From Rhizobiales bacterium YIM 77505 (lineage in GTDB: Bacteria > Pseudomonadota > Alphaproteobacteria > Rhizobiales > Beijerinckiaceae): 64,000 nucleotides of DNA. The notes beneath the pieces are model-generated. The model was not told where the DNA came from, searched no databases, and was given only the letters and a program-made list of their open reading frames with translations. The stretch lies in contig JQNH01000001.1 of the NCBI GenBank assembly GCA_000745135.1, forward strand, positions 2,232,001-2,296,000. The letters are read 5' to 3'. Positions 19,125-28,082 of the stretch are shown one piece after another. The translations under genes and the position numbers were made by a program. Each line of letters begins with the position of its first letter. Position 1 is the first letter of the stretch.

Positions 19125-19158
19125 ATTGTCAACTGTCAACAATCTTACGGTTGACAAT
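19125..19158. promoter_or_regulatory. Inverted repeat in the divergent GntR / CoA-transferase promoter
   Basis: ATTGTCAAC (19125-19133) and GTTGACAAT (19150-19158) form a perfect 9-bp inverted repeat. A further TGTCAAC (19134-19140) makes a tandem half-site. It lies between the starts of the CoA-transferase (19081) and the GntR gene (19188). TTGTCAAC-like halves fit an FCD/GntR operator. The TTGACA within it could also be a -35 element, in which case the site would be a repressor block. Confidence 0.6.
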
Positions 19159-19187
19159 CGGCGGCATCCGCGCCGACACTTCGTCCG

Positions 19188-19871
19188 ATGCTGGACGCTT
19201 CCGACGCCGCCGCCGCCATCGCCCTCCGACGCACGCAGTCGCTGACCGCGATCGTGCAGAAGGAGCTCGAGCGCATGATCCTGTCGGGAGAGCTGAAGGG
19301 TGGCGAGCGCCTCAACGAGCAGGCTTTGGCGACGCGGCTCGGCGTGAGCCGGGGCCCGATCCGCGAAGCCATGCGGGCGCTCGAGCGCGCCGGCCTCGTC
19401 AACGCCATCGTCAACCAGGGCGTCTTCGTGCGCGAGATCGGCGTCGAGGAAGCGAAGGAGATCTATGACATCCGCGCCCTCGTCTTCGGCTTCGCCTGCG
19501 CGCGGGCGGCGCGGCGCGCCTCGGAAGAGGAACAGGCGGAGCTGGCCTCGCTCGTCCGCGAGATGGACGCTGCGATCGAGCGGGCCGACAACCGCGCCTA
19601 CTACGCGCTCAACCTGCGCTTCCACGAGCGCGTCATGACGTTGGCGGCCCATGGCCGGGCGACGCAGGTCTACGAGTCGCTCATCAAGGAAACGCACCTC
19701 CTGCGCCAGAGCGCCCTCGACAGCGTCCCGGCCATGCGCGCCTCCAATGCCGAGCACGCGGCGATCATCGAGGCGATCGCACGGAGGGACGAGAAGCGCG
19801 CCCGCAAGCTCGGCGAGGAACATTCGCTCGGTGGCAAGAAGCGCTGGCTCAAGGCCATGGAACGATCATGA
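19188..19871 (+). CDS. GntR family transcriptional regulator (FCD domain)
   Basis: 227 residues. Winged helix at about 15-80 (GGERLNEQALATRLGVSRGPIREAMRALERAGLV) and an FCD domain at 90-215 with the usual N-x-x-FH motif (NLRFHERV). It is divergent from the CoA-transferase and 74 bp upstream of tctC. It probably regulates both directions from the inverted repeat at 19125-19158, with an organic acid as effector. It differs clearly from the other GntR protein in the window. Confidence 0.9.
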   Translation: MLDASDAAAAIALRRTQSLTAIVQKELERMILSGELKGGERLNEQALATRLGVSRGPIREAMRALERAGLVNAIVNQGVFVREIGVEEAKEIYDIRALVFGFACARAARRASEEEQAELASLVREMDAAIERADNRAYYALNLRFHERVMTLAAHGRATQVYESLIKETHLLRQSALDSVPAMRASNAEHAAIIEAIARRDEKRARKLGEEHSLGGKKRWLKAMERS

Positions 19872-19945
19872 CGCGGGTGAGGTGAGGTCCAACCGCTCGC
19901 GAGCGCCGACAAGAGCCGCCGCGGCGCATTCAAAGGGAGGAAGAC

Positions 19946-20905
19946 ATGTCGAAGAAGACCCTCGGCCTGATCGCGCTCGGCGCCGCCGCGCTCCTCGTGG
20001 CCGCCGCGCAGGCGCAGGAGAAATTCCCCTCCAAGACCATCGAGGTGGTGACCCATGCCGGCGTCGGCGGCGGCACCGACATCACGGCGCGGATGATGAT
20101 GGTGCAGGCCCCGGCGGCCTTCGGCCAGGAGCTCGTCGTCGTCAACAAGACCGGCGGCAGCGGCGCGGCAGCGCTCGGCTACGCGGCCGGGCGGCCGAAG
20201 GACGGCCACACCATCCTGCTCATCACGCAGACGCATCTCCTCACGATCCTCCAGGGACGCGGCGCCGGCGTGAAGGCGGAGGACATTGTCGGGCTCGCCC
20301 GGGCGACGGAGGACCCGCAGGTGCTCATGGTCGGCAAAGGCAGCCCCTACGTGACCGCGAAGGAGTTCATCGAGGCCTCCAAGAGCAAGGCCATGAAATA
20401 CGGCACGACGCAGATCGGCAGCGTCGACCATCTCGCGGTCGTCGGCTTCGCCAGGAAGGCGGGCCTGCAGACGCCCACGGTGGTGCCCTTCCGCGGCGGC
20501 GGCGACGTGGTGGTCAACCTCGTCGGCGGCAACATCGATGCGGCGCTCCTCAACTACGCCGAGGCGGAATCGCAGATCAAAGCGGGGGAGGTGCGCGCCC
20601 TGCTCACCCTCGCCAACGAGCGCCTGCCTGCGATCGCCGACACGCCGACCGCCAAGGAGATCGGCATCGACGCCGTGTACTCGACCACGCGCGGCTTTGC
20701 GGTCCTCAAGGGCACGCCGGAGGACCGCATCAAGATCCTCGAGGAGGGCCTTGTGAAGGCCATGAGCGGCAAGATCTACCAGGATTACCTCGCCTCCTCG
20801 GGCCAGTCCCTGAAGAGCGTGGTCGGCCGCCAGGAATGGCAGGCCCAGATCGACGAGTTCCTGCGCACCGGCCAGGAAGCGTTGGCCTCGCTCGGCGTGA
20901 AGTAA
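19946..20905 (+). CDS. tctC: Tripartite tricarboxylate transporter substrate-binding protein (Bug/TctC)
   Basis: 319 residues. Signal peptide of about 23 residues ending AAAQA, then KFPSKTIEVVTHAGVGGGTD, the first strand and carboxylate loop of Bug proteins. GSVDHLAV and the VNLVGGNIDAAL segment complete the fold. GGAGG lies 8 nt before the ATG. It delivers a carboxylic acid to the TctAB membrane unit encoded next. The ligand is unknown. Confidence 0.92.
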   Translation: MSKKTLGLIALGAAALLVAAAQAQEKFPSKTIEVVTHAGVGGGTDITARMMMVQAPAAFGQELVVVNKTGGSGAAALGYAAGRPKDGHTILLITQTHLLTILQGRGAGVKAEDIVGLARATEDPQVLMVGKGSPYVTAKEFIEASKSKAMKYGTTQIGSVDHLAVVGFARKAGLQTPTVVPFRGGGDVVVNLVGGNIDAALLNYAEAESQIKAGEVRALLTLANERLPAIADTPTAKEIGIDAVYSTTRGFAVLKGTPEDRIKILEEGLVKAMSGKIYQDYLASSGQSLKSVVGRQEWQAQIDEFLRTGQEALASLGVK

Positions 20906-20924
20906 GCCCGTCCGGCCCGCATCC

Positions 20925-21404
20925 ATGCCGAAGCCCTGGCCTGCGCGCCGCCTCCACAGCGATGTGAAGATCGCGGCCGCGGTGCTGCTCTTCTGCGCCG
21001 TGGTCTGGGGGCTCACCTTCACCTTCGATGCGGTGCCGGCGGCGCTCACGCAGGGCATGGGCCCGGCGGCCTTTCCGCGGCTGCTGCTGGGCGTCATCGC
21101 GCTGCTCGCGCTCGCGCTCGCCTGGGCGGCGCGCGGCCGCGCCGACGAGGCGCGCGAGCCGACGCCGGCCATCGTCTATTGGACCGGGGCGGCGATGCTC
21201 GCCTTCATGGGCGTGATGTGGTTCGCCGGTCTCCTCGCAGCGACGGTGCTCGGTGTCGTCGGGATGGGGCTCCTGTGGGGCGAGCGGCGCTGGCCGATCC
21301 TCCTCGCCGTCGGGGTCGGCCTTGCCGTCGCCCTTCACCTGATCTTCGCGAAGGCCTTCGGCATCGTGCTGCCGCGCGGCCTTTTGGGCGACTGGCTGTT
21401 CTGA
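20925..21404 (+). CDS. tctB: Tripartite tricarboxylate transporter small membrane subunit TctB
   Basis: 159 residues with four predicted helices, the size and topology of TctB. The short N-terminal arginine-rich segment precedes the first helix (KIAAAVLLFCAVVWGL). It lies 19 bp after tctC and 9 bp before tctA. Its exact role is unclear across the family, but it is required for transport. Confidence 0.88.
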   Translation: MPKPWPARRLHSDVKIAAAVLLFCAVVWGLTFTFDAVPAALTQGMGPAAFPRLLLGVIALLALALAWAARGRADEAREPTPAIVYWTGAAMLAFMGVMWFAGLLAATVLGVVGMGLLWGERRWPILLAVGVGLAVALHLIFAKAFGIVLPRGLLGDWLF

Positions 21405-21413
21405 GAGGCCGAC

Positions 21414-22922
21414 ATGAGCGCCTTCGCGTCCGGCATGGCGATCCTCCTCGATCCCTACATGCTGTGGGTCATCCTCGCCGGCACGGTGCTCGGCGTCACG
21501 GTCGGCGCTCTGCCGGGGCTGTCGGGCAGCACCACGGCGGCGCTCCTCCTGCCACTCACCATCGGCATGGGGCCGGTGGCGAGCATCGCCTTCTTGGGCT
21601 CGATCTATTGCGCGGCCAATTTCGGCGGCTCGATCACGGCGATCCTCATCAACACCCCGGGCGACCCTTCGGCCTCCGCGACGGCTTACGACGGCTACCC
21701 GCTCGCCGCCCGCGGCGAGGCAGGCCGGGCGCTCGGCATGTCGACGGTGGCGAGCGCGATCGGCGGCATCTTCAGCGTCATCGTCCTCATCGTCGCCGCG
21801 CCGCTTCTCGCCCGCGCCGCCTACAATTTCGGGCCGCCGGAGTATTTCGCCCTCGCCCTGTTCGGCCTCTCCATGCTCGGGGCGGTCGGCAGCGAGGTCG
21901 GGGTTCGCAACCTCATGGCCGGCGCTTTCGGCGTCTTTCTCGCCACCATCGGGCTTGACCTCACCACCGGGGTCGAGCGCTTCACCTTCGGGTTCCCGGA
22001 GCTCTCGGAAGGCTTGAATCTCGTCCCGGTGCTGACCGGCCTCTTCGCCATCAGCGAAATGCTGACGCAGGCGACGCAACTGCACATGCCCCGCGAGCGC
22101 CTCGCCCTCGACGCCGTGCGCCTGCCGAGCCGGGACGATTTTCGCAAATGCGCCAAGTCGATCGGGCTGTCGAGCGTGCTCGGCACCTTCATCGGCATCC
22201 TGCCGGCGCTCGGCGCCACCACGGCGGCCCTCATCTCCTACAGCGAGACCAAGCGTTGGTCGAAGCACAAGCACGAGTTCGGCAAGGGCGCCATCGAGGG
22301 CGTCGCCGGCCCTGAGGCCGCCAACAACGCAGCCGTGGGCGGCAGCATGGTGCCGACGCTGGCGCTCGGCATCCCGGGCAGCACCACGACGGCGATCATC
22401 CTTGCCGGCCTCATCGTCCAGGGCGTGCGGCCGGGACCGCACCTCTTCAACGAGCAGCCGGTGCTGCTCTATGCCGTCTTCGCCTCGATGCTGGCGGCGA
22501 ACCTCATCTACCTCGCGCTCGGCCTGTTCGCGGCCAAGGCCTTCGCCCGCATCACGCTCATCCCCGACGCGATCCTTTGGCCGGCGGTGTTCGTCTTCGC
22601 GGTGGTCGGCGCCTATGGACAGGACCAGTCGATCACGGACGTCTGGGTGATGCTGATCTTCGGTGTCATCGGCTTTTACCTGCGCCGCTTCGGCTTCTCG
22701 CCGGCGCCCCTCGTCATGGGACTCGTGCTCGGCAAGATGGTCGAGGAGACGCTGAAGCAGTCCCTCCTCATCTTCGACCAGAACTGGCTGCTCTTCTTCT
22801 CCCGCCCGATCGTCGTCGCCCTCTTCGCCGTGACGCTGCTCAGCGTCTTCGCTCCGCTCATCGGACGCACGATCCGCCACGCCTTCCGCCGGGAGAAGGG
22901 ACTCGATCCTTTGAGCGAATAG
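21414..22922 (+). CDS. tctA: Tripartite tricarboxylate transporter large membrane subunit TctA
   Basis: 502 residues with eleven to twelve helices. Family motifs are [22 protein letters not shown] near the start, [26 protein letters not shown], and the second-half copy [21 protein letters not shown] with [12 protein letters not shown]. It is the transport channel of the TctCBA secondary system, driven by the sodium or proton gradient. It is the last gene of the operon, followed by a 14-bp perfect palindrome. Confidence 0.94.
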   Translation: MSAFASGMAILLDPYMLWVILAGTVLGVTVGALPGLSGSTTAALLLPLTIGMGPVASIAFLGSIYCAANFGGSITAILINTPGDPSASATAYDGYPLAARGEAGRALGMSTVASAIGGIFSVIVLIVAAPLLARAAYNFGPPEYFALALFGLSMLGAVGSEVGVRNLMAGAFGVFLATIGLDLTTGVERFTFGFPELSEGLNLVPVLTGLFAISEMLTQATQLHMPRERLALDAVRLPSRDDFRKCAKSIGLSSVLGTFIGILPALGATTAALISYSETKRWSKHKHEFGKGAIEGVAGPEAANNAAVGGSMVPTLALGIPGSTTTAIILAGLIVQGVRPGPHLFNEQPVLLYAVFASMLAANLIYLALGLFAAKAFARITLIPDAILWPAVFVFAVVGAYGQDQSITDVWVMLIFGVIGFYLRRFGFSPAPLVMGLVLGKMVEETLKQSLLIFDQNWLLFFSRPIVVALFAVTLLSVFAPLIGRTIRHAFRREKGLDPLSE

Positions 22923-22932
22923 GCGACGCGTA

Positions 22933-22946
22933 GCGCCGGCCGGCGC
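22933..22946. repeat. 14-bp perfect GC palindrome after tctA
   Basis: GCGCCGGCCGGCGC directly follows the tctA stop. There is no T-run, so it is not a clear intrinsic terminator; it may be a weak hairpin or protein site. Confidence 0.35.
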
Positions 22947-22958
22947 ACGCCTTATATC

Positions 22959-24008
22959 TTGGCTGTGACGCTGGTCTGCGCCGACATCCTGAAGCTGACG
23001 CCGGAGGGGCTTTTCTGCCCTCTCGGCCCCTTCCACATCGACCCGACCCGACCGGTCCAGCGGGCGCTCGTCACCCACGGCCATTCCGACCACGCCCGCC
23101 CCGGCCACGGGGCCGTGATGGCGACCCGCGAGACGCTGCGCATCATGGCGGCGCGTTGCCAGGACGGCTTCGCCCGCACCACGCAAGTCGCATCCCTTCG
23201 CGAGCCGATGCGGATCGGCGAGGTGACCGTCACCTTCCTTCCGGCGGGCCATGTGCTCGGCTCCGCGCAGATCGCGCTGGAGGCCGGCGGCTGCCGGGTG
23301 GTCGTGTCGGGCGACTACAAGCGCGACCCCGACCCGACCTGCCTTCCCTTCGAGCTTGTGCCCTGCGACGTGTTCATCACCGAGGCGACCTTCGGGCTGC
23401 CGGTGTTCCGCCACCCGGATGCGCGCGGCGAGGTGCGCAAGCTCCTGGATTCGGTCGCCCTCTTTCCGGAGCGCGCCCATCTCGTCGGCGCCTATGCCCT
23501 CGGCAAGGCGCAGCGCGTCATGGCGCTCCTGCGGGAGGAGGGCTACGACAGGCCCATCTACCTCCACGGCGCCCTCGAGCGGCTGACGCAGCTCTATCGC
23601 GAGGAAGGCGTGCCCCTCGGCGAGACCCGCAAGGTCGCCGCCGCGGACCGCAAGAGCCTGGGCGGCGCCATCGTGCTGTGCCCGCCCTCGGCCCTGCAGG
23701 ACCTGTGGTCGCGCCGCTTCCCCGACCCGGTGACCGCCTTCGCCTCCGGGTGGATGCGCGTGCGCGCGAGGGCGCGCCAGAAGGGCGTCGAGCTGCCCCT
23801 CGTCGTCTCCGACCACGCCGACTGGGACGACCTCTGCCGGACCATCCGCGAGACCGGCGCCGGCGAGGTCTGGGTCACCCACGGCCAGGAGGACGCCCTC
23901 GTGCATTGGTGCCGCACGCAAGGCTTGCGGGCGCGCCCGCTGCACATGCTGGGCTATGGCGACGAGGGGGAGAACGATCCCTCTCCCGGGAAGGGAGAGG
24001 AAGGATGA
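22959..24008 (+). CDS. DNA ligase-associated exonuclease (MBL/beta-CASP fold)
   Basis: 349 residues. Metallo-beta-lactamase motif THGHSDHARPGHG near residue 40, a beta-CASP-like region, and late SDHADWDD and THGQED motifs. It matches the putative exonuclease encoded next to bacterial ATP-dependent DNA ligases. The start is probably the TTG at 22959 or the GTG at 22965; no clear ribosome site is seen. The C-terminal tail is encoded by a GC-rich palindrome (23980-24000). It overlaps the ligase by 4 bp. Confidence 0.88.
   Translation: MAVTLVCADILKLTPEGLFCPLGPFHIDPTRPVQRALVTHGHSDHARPGHGAVMATRETLRIMAARCQDGFARTTQVASLREPMRIGEVTVTFLPAGHVLGSAQIALEAGGCRVVVSGDYKRDPDPTCLPFELVPCDVFITEATFGLPVFRHPDARGEVRKLLDSVALFPERAHLVGAYALGKAQRVMALLREEGYDRPIYLHGALERLTQLYREEGVPLGETRKVAAADRKSLGGAIVLCPPSALQDLWSRRFPDPVTAFASGWMRVRARARQKGVELPLVVSDHADWDDLCRTIRETGAGEVWVTHGQEDALVHWCRTQGLRARPLHMLGYGDEGENDPSPGKGEEG
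23980..24000. repeat. GC-rich palindrome encoding the exonuclease C-terminus
   Basis: CCTCTCCC (23980-23987) and GGGAGAGG (23993-24000) form a perfect 8-bp stem with a 5-nt loop. It encodes the PSPGKGEE tail just before the stop and probably includes the ligase ribosome site. It resembles the palindromes near 17860 and 31576. Confidence 0.55.
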
Positions 24009-25777
24009 ACCGCTTCGCGGCCCTCCTCGACCGCCTCGCCTACGAGCCGCGCCGCAACGCGAAGCTCCGGATCATGGCGGAGTATTTCCGCCAGACGCCG
24101 GACCCCGAGCGGGGCTTCGCGCTCGCCGCCTTGACCGGCGCCCTCACCTTCCGCCATGCCAAGCCGAGCCTCGTCCGGGGCCTCATCGAGGAGCGGGCCG
24201 ACCCCGTCCTCTTCGGTCTGTCCTGGGACTATGTGGGCGACATGGCCGAGACGGTGGCGCTGATGTGGCCCGCGCATCCGCCCGCCTCGCCCCGAGGGCA
24301 AGAGGCCGAGGCGCGACCGGGTGACGGGGAGGCGGCTCATCCCGGGACGGAAGAGCCTCCTCACCCTTGCCTGCCCCCCGCTGCGGAGAGGGGACGCGCT
24401 GTCCCTACCCTCTCCGAGGTCGTGAGCGGGCTTGCAAGCGCCTCGAAGTCCGACCTCCCGGCGCTGATCGCCGGCTGGCTCGACGTTCTCGACGAGACCG
24501 GGCGCTGGGCGCTCCTCAAGCTCATCACGGGGGAATTGCGCATCGGCGTCTCGGCGCGGCTTGCCAAGACCGCGGTCGCGAGTCTCGGCGGGGTCGATCC
24601 GGACGAGGTGGAGCACCTCTGGCACGGCTTGACCCCGCCCTACGAGCCGCTCTTCGCCTGGGTCGAGGGCCGTGGGCCGAAGCCCGAAACAGCGGATCCG
24701 ACGCCGTTCCGGCCGCCGATGCTGGCCCATCCGCTCGAGGAAGGGGACTTCGCCAAGCTCGACCCTCGCGATTTCCTCGCCGAGTGGAAATGGGACGGGA
24801 TCCGCCTGCAGGCGGTGGCTGGCCGAGACGCTCATGGCCATCTTCAGCGCCGCATCTATTCGCGCACCGGCGAAGACGTCTCGCGCGCCTTCCCCGACCT
24901 TATCGGCGCGCTCGACTTCGAGGGCGCCGTCGACGGCGAACTGGTGATCGTGCGCGACGGCCGCGTTCAAAGCTTCAACGTGCTTCAGCAGCGCCTCAAC
25001 CGGAAGAGCGTCACCCCGAAGCTCCTCGCCGAGTATCCGGCGCATCTGCGCGCCTACGATATCCTCGCGGAAGGCGGCGAGGACCTGCGCGCCCTGCCCT
25101 TCGCCGAACGGCGCAGACGCCTCGAAGCCCTGGTGGCGCGCTTGAATGAGCCCCGCATCGACCTTTCGCCGCAGGTACCCTTCACGACCTGGGAAGAGCT
25201 CGCGGCCGCGCGCGCCGATCCGGCCTCCGTCGGCGCGGGCGAAGACGCCGAGGCCATTGAGGGCTGCATGCTCAAGCGCGCCGACAGCCCCTATGTGCCG
25301 GGCCGTCCGAAGGGGCTGTGGTTCAAGTGGAAGCGCGACCCCTACCTCGTCGATGCCGTGCTCATGTATGCGGCGCGCGGCTCCGGCAAGCGCTCCTCCT
25401 ACTACTCGGATTACACCTTCGGCGTCTGGCGCGACGGTCCTGACGGCGAGGAGCTGGTGCCGGTGGGAAAAGCCTATTTCGGCTTCACCGACGAGGAGCT
25501 CTTGCGCCTCGACCGCTTCATCCGCAACCACACCGTCAACCGCTTCGGCCCCGTGCGCGAGGTGGAGTACGGGCCCGATCGAGGGCTCGTGCTCGAGGTC
25601 GCGTTCGAGGGCCTGCAGCGCTCGACCCGGCACAAGTCCGGGCTCGCCATGCGCTTCCCGCGCATCCACCGCATCCGCTGGGACAAGCCGCCGCGCGAGG
25701 CGGACCGCATCGAGGCGCTGGAGCGCATCCTCGCCCGGGGCGAAGCCGAAGTCTTTCCCTTGAAGGAGGTCCCATGA
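24005..25777 (+). CDS. ATP-dependent DNA ligase (exonuclease-associated family)
   Basis: 590 residues. N-terminal DNA-binding domain, then the nucleotidyl-transferase motif E-W-K262-W-D-G-I-R whose lysine takes AMP. Later motifs are DGELV, EGCMLKRADSPY and WFKWKRDP, followed by an OB domain. The family acts with the MBL exonuclease, and elsewhere with a helicase and a phosphoesterase, in DNA repair; only the exonuclease is present here. The start is the ATGA overlap at 24005. Residues 90-134 form a proline/glycine-rich insert encoded by a repeat-like stretch. Confidence 0.92.
   Translation: MNRFAALLDRLAYEPRRNAKLRIMAEYFRQTPDPERGFALAALTGALTFRHAKPSLVRGLIEERADPVLFGLSWDYVGDMAETVALMWPAHPPASPRGQEAEARPGDGEAAHPGTEEPPHPCLPPAAERGRAVPTLSEVVSGLASASKSDLPALIAGWLDVLDETGRWALLKLITGELRIGVSARLAKTAVASLGGVDPDEVEHLWHGLTPPYEPLFAWVEGRGPKPETADPTPFRPPMLAHPLEEGDFAKLDPRDFLAEWKWDGIRLQAVAGRDAHGHLQRRIYSRTGEDVSRAFPDLIGALDFEGAVDGELVIVRDGRVQSFNVLQQRLNRKSVTPKLLAEYPAHLRAYDILAEGGEDLRALPFAERRRRLEALVARLNEPRIDLSPQVPFTTWEELAAARADPASVGAGEDAEAIEGCMLKRADSPYVPGRPKGLWFKWKRDPYLVDAVLMYAARGSGKRSSYYSDYTFGVWRDGPDGEELVPVGKAYFGFTDEELLRLDRFIRNHTVNRFGPVREVEYGPDRGLVLEVAFEGLQRSTRHKSGLAMRFPRIHRIRWDKPPREADRIEALERILARGEAEVFPLKEVP
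24272..24406. repeat. Repeat-like in-frame insert within the ligase gene
   Basis: About 135 bp coding residues 90-134, rich in P, G, E and A, interrupts the helical N-terminal domain between VALMWPAHP and TLSEVVSG. The end near 24361-24400 (CCTCACCC, then CCCCGCTGCGGAGAGGGG) resembles dispersed intergenic palindromes. The length is a multiple of three and the frame stays open. Confidence 0.45.
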
Positions 25778-26241
25778 GCGGACATGCCAATGGCCGCGTC
25801 GAGACGCTTCGCGCGACCGCCGCATCCCGCCAGGCGCTCGGCCGTCTCGCCATGGATACTCGCGGCCAGGGGCTGGTGGAGTTCACCGCGGAGCTCGCCC
25901 GCTGGGTGGCGGAGAGCGGCATTCAGGACGGGCTGCTCACGGTCTTCTGCCGGCACACCTCCGCCTCGCTCACGATCCAGGAGAACGCCGACCCCGACGT
26001 GCGCACGGACCTGATGGCCGCTCTCGACCGGCTCGCGCCCCGGACCGCCCTCTATGTGCACGACCTCGAAGGACCGGACGACATGCCGGCCCATATCCGC
26101 ACCATGCTGACCGGCGTCTCGCTGGCGATCCCTGTCGTCGGCGGCCAGCTCGCGCTTGGAACCTGGCAGGGCGTCTATCTCGTCGAGCACCGCGACCGGC
26201 CCCACCGACGGGAGGTCGTGCTCCATATCATCGGGGAGTAG
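25774..26241 (+). CDS. YjbQ family (UPF0047) protein, secondary thiamine-phosphate synthase type
   Basis: 155 residues with the whole family pattern: CRHTSASLTIQENADPDV at about 65-80, EGPDDMPAHIRTML and GTWQGVYLVEHRDRPHRREVV at the end. Some homologues show weak thiamine-phosphate synthase activity, but the physiological role is not settled. It overlaps the DNA ligase stop by 4 bp (ATGA), so it should be translated with the ligase and exonuclease. Confidence 0.9.
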   Translation: MSGHANGRVETLRATAASRQALGRLAMDTRGQGLVEFTAELARWVAESGIQDGLLTVFCRHTSASLTIQENADPDVRTDLMAALDRLAPRTALYVHDLEGPDDMPAHIRTMLTGVSLAIPVVGGQLALGTWQGVYLVEHRDRPHRREVVLHIIGE

Positions 26242-26317
26242 GTGGGATCGGCCTCATCGCCGCGGCGCCCGCGCCTCGCCGTTTTCCCCTGCCCTTGGCG
26301 AGGCAAATGCGCCGCCC

Positions 26318-26347
26318 AAGAAAAAAGCCCCGCGCGAGGCGGGGCTT
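26318..26347 (-). terminator. Intrinsic terminator of the MFS gene
   Basis: On the minus strand, AAGCCCCGC (26339-26347 read back) pairs with GCGGGGCTT (26325-26333), closing a 5-nt loop, and is followed by a run of six T. It lies 22 bp past the MFS stop codon. Confidence 0.9.
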
Positions 26348-26369
26348 GGAGGTTGCTGATGGAGGCGTC

Positions 26370-28082
26370 CTACTTCGCGGTCGCGCCCTGGTAGCTGAAG
26401 ATGTCGCGGTCCTTGGTCTCGGGCACGAAGAGGAGCCCGATCACGAAGGTCATCATGGCGAAGATGATCGGATACCAGAGGCCGAAGTAGATGTCGCCGG
26501 TCGATGCCACCAGGGCGAAGGAAGTCGCCGGCAGCAAGCCGCCGAACCAGCCGTTGCCGATGTGGTAGGGCAGCGACATCGCCGTGTAGCGGATGCGGGT
26601 CGGGAAGAACTCCACGAGCGCCGCCGCGATCGGCCCGTACACCGCCGTCACGTACAGGACCATGACCGTCAAGACGAGGATCACGCTCAGGGCCTGCGGG
26701 TTGGCGATGGCGGAGAAGAAGCCGCTCACCTTCACCTTGGCCGGATCGTTCGCCGCCGGATAGCCGGCAGCGGTCGCCTCGGCGGCGATGGCCCGCGTGA
26801 AGCCCGCTGCATCGGTGTAGGGCACTTCCTTGCCGTTCACCGTCACCTTGATCGGCGAGCCGGCCGGGGCGTCGACCTTCTCATAGCGCAGCGCCTGCTG
26901 CGAGAGGACGCGCCGGGCGATGTCGCAGGGCGAGGTGAAGGTGCGGATGCCCACCGGGTCGAACACGGAGCCGCAGGTCGCCGGATCTGCCGCCACCTGG
27001 ATCTTCACCGTCTCGAGCGCCTTGGCGTAGTTCGGGTTCGCGAGGCTCGTCAGGGCGCTGAAGAGCGGGAAGTAGGTGATCGCCGCGATGAGGCAGCCGC
27101 CCAGGATGATCGGCTTGCGGCCAATCCGGTCCGACAGCCAGCCGAACAGGATGAACCCGCCGGTGCCGAGGACCAGCGACCAGGCGATGAGCACGTTGGA
27201 GGTCAGGAGGTCGATCTTGAGGATGCTCTGGAGGAAGAACAGGGCGTAGAACTGCCCCGTGTACCAGACCACCGCCTGCCCGACCACGAGGCCGAGAAGC
27301 GCGATAATGACCATCCTGGCGTTGGCCCACTGCCCGAAGGCCTCCGAGAGCGGCGCCTTCGATTGCGTTCCCTCTTCCTTCATCTTCTGGAAGGCGGGCG
27401 ACTCCTGCATCTGCAGACGAATCCAGACCGAGATGCCGAGCAGCACGATGGAGAGGAGGAACGGGATGCGCCATCCGGCGATCGCGTAGCCTTCGCCCGT
27501 CTGGAAGCCGGCCTCGCCCATCCACAGGCGAAGGGTCAGAATGACGACGAGCGAGAGGAGCAGCCCCACGGTCGCCGTGGTCTGGATCCAGCTCGTGTAG
27601 AACCCGCGCCGGCCGACCGGTGCGTGCTCGGCCACATACACCGCCGCCCCGCCGTACTCGCCGCCCAGCGCCAGGCCCTGGAGCATGCGCAGCACGATGA
27701 GGATGACCGGAGCGATCCAGCCGATCGCGGCGTAAGAGGGCAACAGGCCGACCAGGAAGGTCGACAGGCCCATGATCATGATGGTGACGAGGAACGTGTA
27801 TTTGCGCCCGACGAGATCGCCGATCCGCCCGAACACCAGGGCGCCGAAGGGACGCACCAGGAAGCCCGCCGCGAAGGCCAGGAGGGCGAAGATGTTGCGG
27901 GTGTTGACGTCGAAGGCGGAGAAGAACTGCGCGCCGATGATGGCGGCGAGCGAGCCATAGAGGTAGAAGTCGTACCACTCGAAGACCGTGCCGAGGGAGG
28001 AGGCCAGGATGACCTTCTTCTCCTCCCGGGTCATGGGCCGGGCGCGGGCGGCCGGGGGCGCCAGCGTTGCTGAGGTTGCCAT
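26370..28082 (-). CDS. MFS transporter, metabolite:H+ symporter type
   Basis: 570 residues, twelve helices. The MHS subfamily features are GTVFEWYDFYLYGSLA in helix 1, RPFGALVFGRIGDLVGRKYTFL in the first loop and LQGLALGGEYGGAAVYVAEHAP. An extra loop of about 110 residues between helices 8 and 9 (about 345-455), with two cysteines, makes it longer than usual. It imports a small organic acid or zwitterion; the ligand is unknown. A strong terminator follows. It is divergent from the LuxR regulator. Confidence 0.92.
   Translation of the reverse strand: MATSATLAPPAARARPMTREEKKVILASSLGTVFEWYDFYLYGSLAAIIGAQFFSAFDVNTRNIFALLAFAAGFLVRPFGALVFGRIGDLVGRKYTFLVTIMIMGLSTFLVGLLPSYAAIGWIAPVILIVLRMLQGLALGGEYGGAAVYVAEHAPVGRRGFYTSWIQTTATVGLLLSLVVILTLRLWMGEAGFQTGEGYAIAGWRIPFLLSIVLLGISVWIRLQMQESPAFQKMKEEGTQSKAPLSEAFGQWANARMVIIALLGLVVGQAVVWYTGQFYALFFLQSILKIDLLTSNVLIAWSLVLGTGGFILFGWLSDRIGRKPIILGGCLIAAITYFPLFSALTSLANPNYAKALETVKIQVAADPATCGSVFDPVGIRTFTSPCDIARRVLSQQALRYEKVDAPAGSPIKVTVNGKEVPYTDAAGFTRAIAAEATAAGYPAANDPAKVKVSGFFSAIANPQALSVILVLTVMVLYVTAVYGPIAAALVEFFPTRIRYTAMSLPYHIGNGWFGGLLPATSFALVASTGDIYFGLWYPIIFAMMTFVIGLLFVPETKDRDIFSYQGATAK

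Noticed and set aside
20730-23945. A 1071-codon open frame antisense to tctBA and the exonuclease
   Set aside because: Arginine/glutamate-rich low-complexity translation mirrors the real genes on the other strand; a GC-rich codon-bias shadow.
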